DNA from: Pyricularia pennisetigena
Taxonomy: Eukaryota > Ascomycota > Sordariomycetes > Magnaporthales > Pyriculariaceae
Assembly: GCF_004337985.1 (NCBI RefSeq)
Contig: NC_043744.1
Location: 5,750,325-5,814,324 of the forward strand
DNA: 64,000 nucleotides
Direction: 5' to 3'
How positions within the stretch are numbered: position 1 is the first letter of the stretch; each line of letters opens with the position of its first letter. This document shows positions 13,029 to 24,062 of this stretch, piece by piece. The notes beneath the pieces are model-generated. The model saw only the letters and a list, made by a program, of their open reading frames with translations, searched no databases and had not been told where the DNA came from. A program made the position numbers and the translations under genes.

Positions 13029-14014
13029 GACGGCTGTGAGCCTGAGGAAAAGCTATAACCAAAAAATGAAGACAGATTGCTATACTGATGTAAAGATACA
13101 GCGACAGCTGGATAAATGTTGTGATGTCTTTAATACTTTTTCTAGGCCGGTTGAATATTAGGTATGGGCCTGTGTCTTTTTCTTTGTCTCTTTCTGCAAG
13201 GACGTAGTGGTAAATGGTGTTGTTGATCGTTAACTGCCCGAGAAAATTGACGATCAAGAATTCCCCGTTGGTCTTGTTGTCATACCAAGTGAGTTCCTCC
13301 ACTGAAGGCCCGGGCTCTTCCCCAGTCACTGGTGGGTCTGGCAACAGTAACTTGGGCGTTTTGGTTGGTTGATAAATCGGGAAGGAACAAAAAGAAACAA
13401 AAAATCGAATACAACGGTTGATTTGCCTTGCCTCTAGCGGAAAGTAAGAGTAGCTTCTGATGTCGCTTATACAGCTGGGGGTACCTGACGTGAACATTAG
13501 CTGTCTGTCCAATATGTCAAATGCGGGGTTCAGATCAGATCAACATACAAAAAAAAAAAAAAAAATCTGTAAAACTTCTAACATCAAGAACAGATGTGCA
13601 CCATAAAATAGCTAGGTACACACAATTCAGACCTAACGGCAGCTAAACTTGATACACGTAGTTTTAGAACTTTGCCGACGTCGAGTAGTGAAGTGAGAGC
13701 TGTCTGCTTAGGTCTCCTCTCATAGGCACCCCTGTCGTTCTCGTAGTTGACGATCTTGACCGCCCGGCAATAACCCCACCAAAACAGCTCGTTTGTATGT
13801 TGGACGGAAGTTATGGTGCGGCGTTTGATGCAGGGTGGAGCTTTGGGCAAAAGTGACCGCACGCAATCATTACTTTGCTGCAAGCCACGGCAACCCTCGA
13901 TATATTGATCCCAAATAAAGCAACAAAGGCTGTCTGTATACTAGAAGCAGATACGTCATTCCGACAGAAAACCCGCGAGGCGCTCGCGATGTCAGAGAGC
14001 CTCGAGGCATCAAA
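13029..14014. promoter_or_regulatory. Shared divergent promoter of helicase and gcn1
   Basis: 986 bp separate the two divergent start codons, so both promoters must lie here or overlap. There is an A-run near 13549-13565. I see no TATA box and no TGACTCA (Gcn4/CPC1-type) site. The last 26 bases before gcn1 hold a short uORF, listed separately. Confidence 0.5.
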
Positions 14015-14018
14015 ATGA
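13989..14018 (+). promoter_or_regulatory. 9-codon uORF overlapping the gcn1 start (ATGA)
   Basis: ATG at 13989 opens a frame encoding MSESLEASK and stops at TGA 14016-14018. The stop shares ATGA with the gcn1 start codon at 14015-14017. Both ATGs have a purine at -3. If transcription starts upstream of 13989, a scanning ribosome meets the uORF first, and gcn1 translation would depend on leaky scanning or termination-reinitiation. The transcription start is unknown. Confidence 0.5.
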
Positions 14019-17000
14019 CAGCTGATGTGGTGAACGGAGACGGTCCGGGTCAAGTAGACCTCGTCGCGATAAAACAAGTTCTCCTGTCGTCCTCGACCAA
14101 CGCGCGCACTACACAGCTGCGCATTGTTGAAGACAAGATTTCCCAGAATGGTATGGCACTCGAATGTCCTTGGACTCCAGCCTAGCACATCTAGACAACA
14201 CACAGTCTAGCTTATACAAGTCACTAACATGTTGCGCTACAGCTCTCGATCAAGCAAGCCTATCAAAGCTGCTGGGCATTCTTTTCCTAACCCATTCCTC
14301 GTACGCCGATCGACCGTCCCGCCGAGCCGTTCAGCGCTGCCTTGTTCTGCTCGCCAAGGCCAAAGAAGAAAAGCTCCTTACCGCTCTCGTGGCCGCCATC
14401 AGAAAGGAGAGCCAGAAGCCAACAATCGCGCCAGCCAATGCCTTCGTCCTGCTAGAATGGTCCAGCCTGCTCATCGAACACCTAGGGGAAACTGAGCTGT
14501 GGGAGAAGCTCGGGAAAGAATTGGTTTTGGCTACCTCAGACTGCCTAGAAAAGTGTTTGCAGCCGCAATGCAGACACAACCTAGGGCGTTCGGCTCTGGT
14601 GATAAGTCGTCGCGCGTTCCGGAAACTCGTGTCCATTGAGAAGACACGGGAAAAGTCAATCACGGATGCGGTGCAGTTGTTGGCGACCAAGGGTGCGGCG
14701 CCCACGGCCAAGTATGCCCCAACTTTGGGGGTCATCGCAGGTGTATGTGCACGGAAGGACTATGCCAAGCCGATACTGGAGAAACTGAAGCCCCAGTTCT
14801 TCGGCTTCTACACCAGGGAGATTATCGGGTCCAAGACGCAAGTGCCCAGTCATTTTGCCGAGGGCTTTAACGATTTCTTCCACTCGTTTGTTACACTCGA
14901 GGATTTGGGCAAGGACATCACACCGGCCTTGGAAAAGGGTCTGCTCCGCGCACCTGAGATTGTACTGAACGATCTTGTTACACCTCTCGTTGATGCGCTG
15001 CCGAGTGATTACGACCTTTCATCTGTACTGAACAAGAACCTGCTCAAGCCTTTGCTGGCAAACGCCAAGTCTACCAATGCTACCATCCGCATGGGCGCAC
15101 TCACAGCTTTCAGAAAGGTCGTGAGGCGCTCTGCTGATCCTGAAACCCTGGGAAAGGCCACCGACGAAATTGTAACTCCGTTGAAGGGAGGCAAGATTGC
15201 TTCGGCCGAGCAGAGAGCGATCCATGCCGAGATGCTGACTGCTCTCGCTACGAACGAGGCGAATGCAGCCAAGATTTGCGGTGCTTTGCCGGCTGTCGCC
15301 GGTAAGGAGGGTAACGAACCGGCTTTGGTAGCAGAGACAAAGGCTCTCCTCTGCTCTATCAAGACTCTGCTTAATTTGGAAGTAGAAGTTCCCGCTGCAG
15401 CTCTTGATGGATATAAGAAAGGTCTCGCCGACAAAAAGCCTGGGTCCAGGAAGATTTGGGTCCTGTCGGCAGGAGATCTACTCTTGCACAGCTGCGGTCT
15501 TGCTGATTCAAAGGTAGCATCAAAGGTCCAAGAGGTCATCCTTCCCGCCTTGTTCGAGACCTACAATGAGGCTGTCGCGAATCCACTGGCTGCGTCGCAG
15601 AGCGGGCTTATTGTAGGCGCCTATGTGACTTGCACTGTTGCTCCGTCTATATTTCAAACCAACAAGGCAGCTCCCGTCCAGCCACTTCTGAAGAAGTTTT
15701 CCGTTTCAAAGCAGTGCCTTGTTTGGGAGCCTAAACCATCGTTTTTGCTGAACCCTAAACTCTTCAGCAAATTGTCGACCGATGAGGATTTGGAATGGTT
15801 CTATCGTGCTTTGGCATCCGTGGCTGCAGAGCTTCCTGAAGATGGTGACTCTGAAGCTTCGATTGCTTGGGCCCAAGCTCTTATCTATATAATTTCTTCG
15901 CCTGCTACCGGGACGCAAGTCCGTGTTGATCTTTGCAAGCGTCTGTCGGAGCTGTACCTCAGCAACCCCGAGAGGATCTCGACTGCCGTCGTTGGCGGCA
16001 TGTGGTCTTGGCTAGAGTCGGTCGAGGAGGGCGAAAAAGACAGTGCTGCGGCTCTTGCAAAAGCCGAAAACAAATACTTGCATCTCATACTCAGGGCAAT
16101 CTGCCCGCCGTCTCAAGCACTGCCATCAAAATTCACCGAAGAAGCCGGGAAAGAGGCCCTAGAAGCACAAATGTGCTCACTGCTCGTCCTTGCCCGGTCT
16201 GACATCGTCCCCCGCTCAAGCTGGATTGATCTTTGCTTGAGGTCTGGCTTAGATCCTGGCCAACTTGCAACCAAGCATGAAAAGGCGTTGCTTGAAGAAG
16301 TTGCTCTCCGAAGTAGCTTTGATCAGAAGGTAGGAAATCCATCTTCATCTGCTTGGAGATTTCACGATACTAACACTTTTCTGTCCAGTCCGATGCCATT
16401 CGAACTGCCTCATATAAAGCTGCAGTTGAGCTGGTTTTCGTTGCGCCCGAAGTCATGACTCCGCGAATCATCCAGCTGATACAGCATGACCTTGATACCT
16501 CGGAGCTAAAAGACATTGGGCCTCTTGAAGCTGCCATTTTTAGGACGCCAGAGGGTACCACATTCGTTGATGTTCTAGCCAAGAAAGGTACCACCACTGT
16601 GTCAACCAAAGGCAAGGACGCGGACACTCTGAAGTGGGAAGCGGAACTGAGAGCCCAACTTGCAGAGAAAAAAGGCCAGCCAAAGAAGCTATCGGCCGAT
16701 GAAAAGGCTAAAGTCGATGCCCAGCTGAAAAAGGAGTCGGCTATCCGCGAACGAGTCCGCGGGGTTGCTGCCAAGGTCATGCGAGGTGTCGGTGTTATCA
16801 AAAGTCTCGCAACTGGTCCTCCGACTGATGCGACGTTATGGATGGGCCCGGCTGTTAACGCGCTTCTGGATGCTGTTGACGCGGGAGCGTGCCTTATTAC
16901 AGGAGATGCAGCCCCGATGGCATATCTGGCGTGCGCAGATCGTGTTTCCAGCCGCTTGGGTTCGTTCCGTCAGTTCATAGGCGTAGCTACGCTGAGAGCC

Positions 17001-20000
17001 CATGGTGTCGAACTCCTACCTGAAAACCTCAAGACTGAGCCTTTCGAGGACCTTGTCACGAGAGTCATGTACCGACTGCGTTTTGCTGGAGAGCAGCGCC
17101 CTTTTGACGTCGTTTCTGTCAACTACATGCTCCCTCTAGCACTCCTTATTTTGAACAAGGGTGGGTTCGGCGCCACAGCGGAGGACAGGGACACTCATCT
17201 TGTCTTGGCAACAGAGCTCTTGTCCTTTCACACAGACACGGCTTCGTCCGAAGCGCTTCCCAGAGCGCAAATGCTTGAGACGCTGATTTCATCAATGCAG
17301 GTGTACAACCAGCACTACAAGATCATCAGGGACTGTTTCTCTGACATGGTCCGCTGCGTGGCACCAAACATGAGCGATGAGGAAATTGGCGTAGTCGCTC
17401 GTGGTGCCATCGTGCCACAGACCAGTGTGCGCACGACAGTCTTGCAGTCCATCAGCGCAGATGTGGACATGAGTGAGCTGGAGTTCTCCGAGGAGATATG
17501 GATCGCATGCCATGAGGACAGCGAGGAGAACGTTGAGCTGGCCAAGGAAATTTGGGAGGAAAGCGGTTTCCAGACATCAAAAGATGTTCCTGCCAAAATG
17601 CTGCCATACCTGGAAAGCAAAGATGGACAACTGCGCAAGGCTGCCTCTAGGGCTCTGGCCGAGGCTTGCAGTCGCCATCCTGAGACGGTCAACCCCATCC
17701 TCGAGAAGCTGAGATTGGCTTATGTCGAATTTGCCAAGCCCCGGGTGCCTGAGCTGGATGAGTTTGGCATGCCAAAGAAGATGGACTTGTCCGATCCATG
17801 GGAGGCCAGGCATGGTATCGCAACCTCTTTCAAGGAGCTCTCGCCTTATTTCAAGAGGGAGCACTTGGATTCTTTCTTTGCTTTCCTCATAGAACAAGGC
17901 CCTCTAGGAGATCAAAATGGATCTGTCCGTGCAGAGATGCTTGAGGCTGCCAACAAGGCCATCGAGATCCACGGCAAGGGAATGGTCGACAAGCTGATGA
18001 AGACTTTTGAGACCACTCTTGAGGCACCGGACAAGGGCTCAGCTGCTGCTGACAGGGTCAACGAGGCCGTGATTATCATGTACGGTGCCCTCGCTCGCCA
18101 TCTCAAGGCCGGGGATGCAAAGATACCCGTGGTTATCGAACGACTGATCGCTACGTTGAGCACACCCTCAGAGGCGGTTCAGTATGCCATCGCCGAATGC
18201 TTGCCGCCACTTGTCAAGGCATGCGGCAACAAGTCATCCAAGTACTTTGACGAGATCATGGAGACATTGCTCACGTCCAAGAAGTATGCCGTCCAACGTG
18301 GTGCAGCATACGGGCTGGCAGGCCTGGTGCTTGGCAGGGGCATTGCCTCGCTGCGCGAGTTCCGAATCATGTCAAATCTTCACAGCGCGCTGGAGAACAA
18401 GAAAGAAGCAAACCAGAGGGAATCTGCGCTTCTTGCGTACGAGCTGCTGGCTACCATTTTGGGTCGGTTGTTTGAGCCGTATGTGATCCAGATTGTTCCG
18501 CAGCTTTTGGCCGGCTTTGGAGACTCGAATGCGAACGTCCGCGATGCTGCTTTGGCTTCGGCCAAGGCATGCTTCGCCAGGTTGAGCTCATATGGTGTCA
18601 AGCAGATCCTACCTACGTTACTCCGGGGTCTGGACGATGATCAATGGCGTAGCAAGAAAGGAGCATGTGATCTCCTGGGTGCCATGGCTTACCTAGACCC
18701 ACAACAGCTTGCACTGAGCCTACCAGAGATCATCCCACCGCTCACGGCTGTGCTCAACGACAGCCACAAGGAGGTGCGGTCTGGGGCTAACAAGAGTTTG
18801 AAGCGCTTCGGTGAGGTCATCAGCAACCCCGAAGTCAAAGGACTGGTGGACATTCTGCTCAAGGCCCTCAGCGACCCAACAAAATACACCGACGAGGCGC
18901 TCGACTCGCTCATCAAGGTCCAATTCGTCCATTACCTGGACGCTCCGTCGCTTGCACTCATCAGTCGTATCTTGCAGCGTGGTCTCGCGGACCGCTCAAA
19001 CACCAAGCGCAAAGCATCGCAGGTTATTGGCAGTCTTGCTCATCTCACTGAAAGGAAAGACCTGGTCTCGCACCTGCCTGTCCTCGTCGCAGGCCTCAAG
19101 GTTGCCGTGGTTGATCCTGTGCCGACCACTCGTGCTACCGCTTCAAGGGCTCTTGGCTCGCTTATGGAGAAGCTCGGAGAAGAAGCGCTGCCCGATCTCA
19201 TTCCCGGCCTTATGCAGACCCTCAAGTCGGACACGGGAGCCGGCGACCGTCTTGGTTCTGCCCAAGCACTCAGCGAGGTGCTCGCCGGTCTCGGTACCAC
19301 GCGCCTAGAGGAGACTCTCCCCACAATCCTGCAGAACGTCGAGTCTTCCAAGCCCGCAGTTCGCGAGGGCTTCATGTCTCTTTTCATCTTCTTGCCCGTA
19401 TGCTTCGGCAACAGCTTTGCCAACTATCTTGGCAGGATTATTCCGCCTATTCTGTCTGGTCTTGCCGATGATATCGAGGCCATCCGTGAGACTGCACTCA
19501 AGGCCGGTAGACTCCTCGTCAAGAACTTTGCCGTCCGTGCTGTCGACCTGCTGCTTCCTGAACTGGAGCGTGGCCTTGCAGACGACAGCTATCGTATCCG
19601 TCTCAGCTCCGTTGAGCTCGTCGGAGACCTGCTGTTCAACCTCACTGGAATTTCTGGCAAGACTGAAGATGGCGACGAGGACGAGGAAGAAAAGGTCAAG
19701 GAGGCAGGCAACTCGCTCCGTGACGCGCTTGGTGATGAAAAGCGCAACAAGATCCTGTCCGCACTTTACATCTGCAGGTGTGATACTGCAACCTCGGTTC
19801 GTGCCGCAGCCGTCGCTGTCTGGAAGGCATTGGTGTCGAGTCCCAAGACCCTCAAGGAGCTGGTGCCGACCCTTACACAGCTTATTATCCGTCGCTTGGG
19901 CAGCACCAACATGGAGCACAAGGTGATTGCCAGCAACGCCCTCGGAGAGCTTATCCGAAAGGCAGGCGACAATGTCCTCTCAAGCCTGCTGCCCACGCTC

Positions 20001-22305
20001 GAGGAAGGCCTGCAAACCTCGACAGATGTCGATGCCAGGCAGGGTATCTGCTTGGCTCTCAAGGAACTCATCTCGTCGGCCTCTGAAGAGGCACTGGAAG
20101 AGCACGAGAAGATCCTTATCTCGGTTGTCAGGACAGCACTCACCGACTCGGACACCGAGGTCCGTGAAGCTGCCGCCGAGGCATTCGACTCTTTGCAGCA
20201 GATCCTTGGAAAGCGTGCGGTTGACCAGGTCTTGCCGTTCCTGCTCAACCTGCTTCGTTCCGAAGACGAGGCCGAAAACGCCCTGTCTGCCTTGTTGACG
20301 CTGTTGACAGAAACTACCCGGTCGAACATCATCCTCCCGAACCTGATACCCACTCTCATTGCGCCCCCCATCTCAGCATTCAACGCCAAGGCACTTGCCT
20401 CGTTGTCTCGTGTTGCCGGCGGAGCTATGAACCGTCGTCTACCCAATATCGTCAACTCACTCATGGACAACCTGGTCAACTGCAAGGATGATTCTCTGCG
20501 CGAGGAGCTAGACGCCTCGTTCCACACTGTTATTTCGTCGATCGACGAGTACGATGGCCTGAACACGGTCATGAACGTGCTCCTACAGCTTACCAAACAT
20601 GAGGACCACCGTAAACGTGCGGCGACTGGCAGACAGTTGGCCCAGTTCTTTGCGGCAGCAGATGTCGACTACTCGCGTTACAACCAAGACATCATTCGCT
20701 CGCTGCTCATTTCGTTTGATGACTCTGACATTGAAGTCGTCAAGGCTGCTTGGAGTGCTCTGAGCGAATTTACCAAGAAGCTTAGGAAGGAAGAGATGGA
20801 GGCATTGGTTGTATCGACCAGACAAACCTTGCTCCAGGTTGGTGTCGCTGGCAACAACCTCAAGGGCTTCGAGCTCCCCAAGGGTGTCAGCGCCATTCTA
20901 CCCATCTTCTTGCAAGGTCTGATGAACGGAACGCCAGAGCAAAAGATACAATCGGCACTTGCCATCTCCGACATTGTCGCCAGGACAAGCGAGGCCTCCC
21001 TCAAGCCATTCGTCGTTCAGATCACCGGTCCGCTGATTCGTGTCGTCTCGGAGCGTTCGACCGAGGTCAAGTCCGCCATTCTTCTGACTCTCAACAACCT
21101 CCTGGAGAAGATGCCAACGGCATTGAAGCCATTCCTGCCGCAGCTGCAGCGTACATTTGCCAAGTCGCTCGCCGACACGACATCAGAGCAACTACGATCA
21201 CGCGCAGCAAAGGCGCTCGGCACGCTCATCAAATACACGCCGCGTGTTGACCCTCTCATAGCCGAGCTGGTGACGGGCTCCAAGACGACGGATCCGGGTG
21301 TCCGTACTGCAATGCTCAAGGCGCTGTTTGAGGTTATCAGCAAGGCCGGCGCCAACATGGGCGAGCCGTCTCGTGCCGCCGTGCTTGGTCTCATTGACAT
21401 GGAAACAGATGAGAAGGACGATGCCATGACCGTCACCAACGCCAAGCTTCTAGGCGCCCTGGTCAAGAACGTGTCAGGAGACGCGGCGCACAACCTCATC
21501 AAGTCCAGAGTTTTGACATCTTCACCGACGAGCTCGAGTGTGTTGGGCCTGAACGCTGTTCTGTTGGACGCGCCGGCTGCCATCATGGAGGGTCCGTTTG
21601 CAGAGGAGCTTCCTGAGCTCTTGGTACAGGGCATTGCAAGCAAGATTGTACGTCTCCGCGGGTGGATGATTCAGCCATGCCCTACTCCCCTGATTGATTA
21701 AAATGTTCCCAAGGCACAATTACTAACAAATCTTGTAATTTTTACAGGCCATGATCGCAGACAACTCGATTCTCGCGGCTGGCAAGTATCTCTTGAACGA
21801 GCAATCCAAGCCGTTTGAGCACACCAAGGCTGTATTCGAAGCCCTGGCAAACACAGTTGGGCCGGGCAACCCGACCGACTCGCGAAGGCTCTCGCTCGTC
21901 GTGGTGCGGACCGTGTCTCGTGTCAACATGGATCTGACGCGACCGCACCTGCCACAGCTGGCCGGGCCCGTGTTCGCCTCGGTCCGCGACCCGGTCATCC
22001 CGGTCAAGCTGGCAGCCGAGGCGGCGTTTGTGTCGCTCTTCAACGTTGCCGACGACGAGAGCAAGGTCTTTGATAAGTTCATGGCCAGCCCCGCGGGCGA
22101 GAGCTTGCCAGCCAACGCCAAGAGGAGCATGCAAGACTACTTCAAGCGTGTCGCGCTCCGGCTTGGTGCTCAAGTCCGGGAGAGGAGGGATGCCGAGGGA
22201 GGCGCCGGCGGTCTTGGCCTGTCCAACGATGAGGTTGAGGACGAGAAGGAGATATGGAGCGTGGGGAGGATCGACAGCGGGGAGGACGTGTTTGGGAAAG
22301 ATTGA
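14015..22305 (+). CDS. gcn1: Gcn1, activator of the eIF2-alpha kinase Gcn2
   Basis: Very large HEAT-repeat protein (about 2,679 aa) that binds ribosomes and Gcn2 and is needed for Gcn2 activation on amino-acid starvation (family knowledge). Exons as read: 14015-14150, 14243-16329, 16389-21647, 21748-22305; total 2,680 codons with the stop. The start MTADVVNGDG lies just after a uORF. Exon 1 ends ...RIVEDKISQN and joins ALDQASLSKLLG in the correct phase. The middle and C-terminal parts consist of HEAT repeats, including the eEF3-like and RWD-binding regions typical of Gcn1 (for example VQRGAAYGLAGLVLGRG and DDQWRSKKGACDLLG). Length and order match fungal Gcn1 throughout, with no frameshift. 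Branch sites such as CACTAACAT (intron 1) and TACTAACAAA (intron 3) support the introns. The C-terminus is acidic (DNEVEDEKEIW-like, ending GKD). Confidence 0.95.
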
Positions 22306-23113
22306 GTTTTGTTCGTCTTGACGACTGAGAACTGTGTGTGGGGTTGTGAAGCGCGGACAGGATGGATTTGAGAAAGTCATAATTTTGCTTTTTTTTTTTC
22401 TGACTTTTATCAAGTCGCCACTTGTGTTCCTTGCTGAGGATGTGAAGGCCGGCATATAGCATAGCATAGCGGCGAGTGGGTTTGAAGAGGGGTGGGTGAA
22501 ACAAGAGTCGTTTGTTGTGTTTACTTGATGGGCTGGGTAGGGACTAGCCGGTGTTGCGTGAATATGCCTGGGTCTGGTCTCGTTTTCGTCACTATACCTA
22601 AATGCCGCCTCTGGATGCGCTGATGTCGAGCTGTGTGGGTTTAAAAGGCCATTTGAGGTAGCCATGTCAAAAAGGGTGTTGGAGAAAGAAACTTGGGAGA
22701 AGGAGATGATTTCGACACCAGCTTTGCTGTATATTTTTCATCGTCTATATACCGAAATAAGATTCAAGAGTTATGTAATATGTATACCGAGAAGTGTTTG
22801 TACTTTTTGTTGTTGTCGTTTCTGTTTTCCACACAACCAGAAAAAGTCCATGATGAGAACTGCCATCATCATCAAGAAAGAGGTCCCGACCCGCAAAAAA
22901 AGAGAAAAAGAAAATAAGGAGAAATAAAAGACGGATAAAAAAAATGCGCTGGAGCACCGCGTTCCAAATATAAAAACAATAAAAGGGGTCATGCAGTCGT
23001 TAGGGGGGTGGTGGTGAAACGTGTCAGCCTTTGCCGTTCTGACGAACCCGGCGCGGGTTTTTGGCTGACTGCTCCGATCTTTTTTGGTTCAAAAAAGCGC
23101 CGGCAGGGCGGTT
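22306..23113. other. Convergent 3' regions, no gene seen
   Basis: AT-rich stretch between the gcn1 stop and the GH16 stop, with a T-run near 22390-22400 and several A-rich runs at 22890-22980. No plausible coding frame. It probably contains both 3' UTRs. Confidence 0.5.
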
Positions 23114-24062
23114 CTACGAGGTGTAGACGGCAACGTATTGAATTTCCATCATGCTGCCGTAGCCGTCGAGGGTCGCGGCGTTGGGTGCTCCGGGCCCTTG
23201 GTGGAGAAGGAGAGGTTAGTATGTAAAACATTTATGAAACAAATGGCAACAACTCAAAAAAAAACAAATAAAATAAAAATAAAAACTCACAGTTTCCACC
23301 GACGGCAACGTTCAAGAGCACGTACAGCGGGCTGTGGGCCAGCGTGCCCCAGATGGCCTGGTCACCGATCATGGCGCCGGTGAGCCTGTGGAACTCGGCG
23401 CCGTCCTTGGTCCAGGTGATGACCTGGCGGGTCCAGTCGCCGTCGGTGCGGTCGATCTTGATGGCCCACGTGTGCCAGTCGTCGTCAGACATGGACGTGG
23501 TGCCCTGGCGGCCCAGGGGCTCCTGGCAGCGGCCGCCCGGGTAGACGTCGCAGTGGACGGTGGCGTAGGCGGTCGGGGCGCCGCTGACCTGCTCCATGAT
23601 GTCGATCTCGCCGCACTGCGGCCACCCGGTGCCGTGACGCAGGGCGTCTCCCAGCGTCCAGAAGGCGGGCCAGATGCCCTGCTTGCTGCCCTGCAGGTTC
23701 CAGCCGAGCCGGATGCTGCCCTCGATCTGCATGACGCCGCCGGGAGGCGCGGACCAGGCCTCGCGGGACTCGATGCGGCCCGACGTCCAGGATCCGTCGG
23801 CGTGGCGGCGCGGCACGATCTGGAAGGAGCCGCCGCCCGAGATCTGCATGTTGTCGTTGGACGTGGTGTACACCTGGTGCTCGTTGTTGGAGTTGATGTT
23901 GAGAGCGATCTGCCATGTGTCCTCGTTGACAGAGGCGCCGGCGGGGCCTGAGAAGGTTTCCTCGAACACGAGCTTGAGGCCCTGGCTCTCTTTGTTGGGG
24001 GCTTGGATGGCGGCCGCGAGGGCCGGGAGGAGGGCGAGGATGGTGGATGTTTGAAAAAGCAT
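23114..24062 (-). CDS. Secreted GH16-family beta-glucanase-like glycosidase
   Basis: Predicted secreted glycoside hydrolase of family 16 (laminarinase/beta-1,3(4)-glucanase-like), 284 aa. Exons on the minus strand: 24062-23291 and 23196-23114; the intron has a perfect TACTAAC branch site and the junction makes Trp (T|GG). Residues 1-21 form a signal peptide ending in the Ala-rich LPALAAAIQA. The GH16 catalytic ExDxxE signature is GEIDIMEQ, with E152, D154 and E157 as predicted nucleophile, assisting Asp and acid/base. GIWPAFWTLG upstream and the WHTWAIKID strand are typical of the jelly-roll fold, and the C-terminus is MMEIQYVAVYTS. No GPI signal, CBM or transmembrane segment is seen. The substrate cannot be settled from sequence; beta-1,3-glucan is most likely from family membership. 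A TATA-like stretch lies about 340 bp upstream. Confidence 0.9.
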
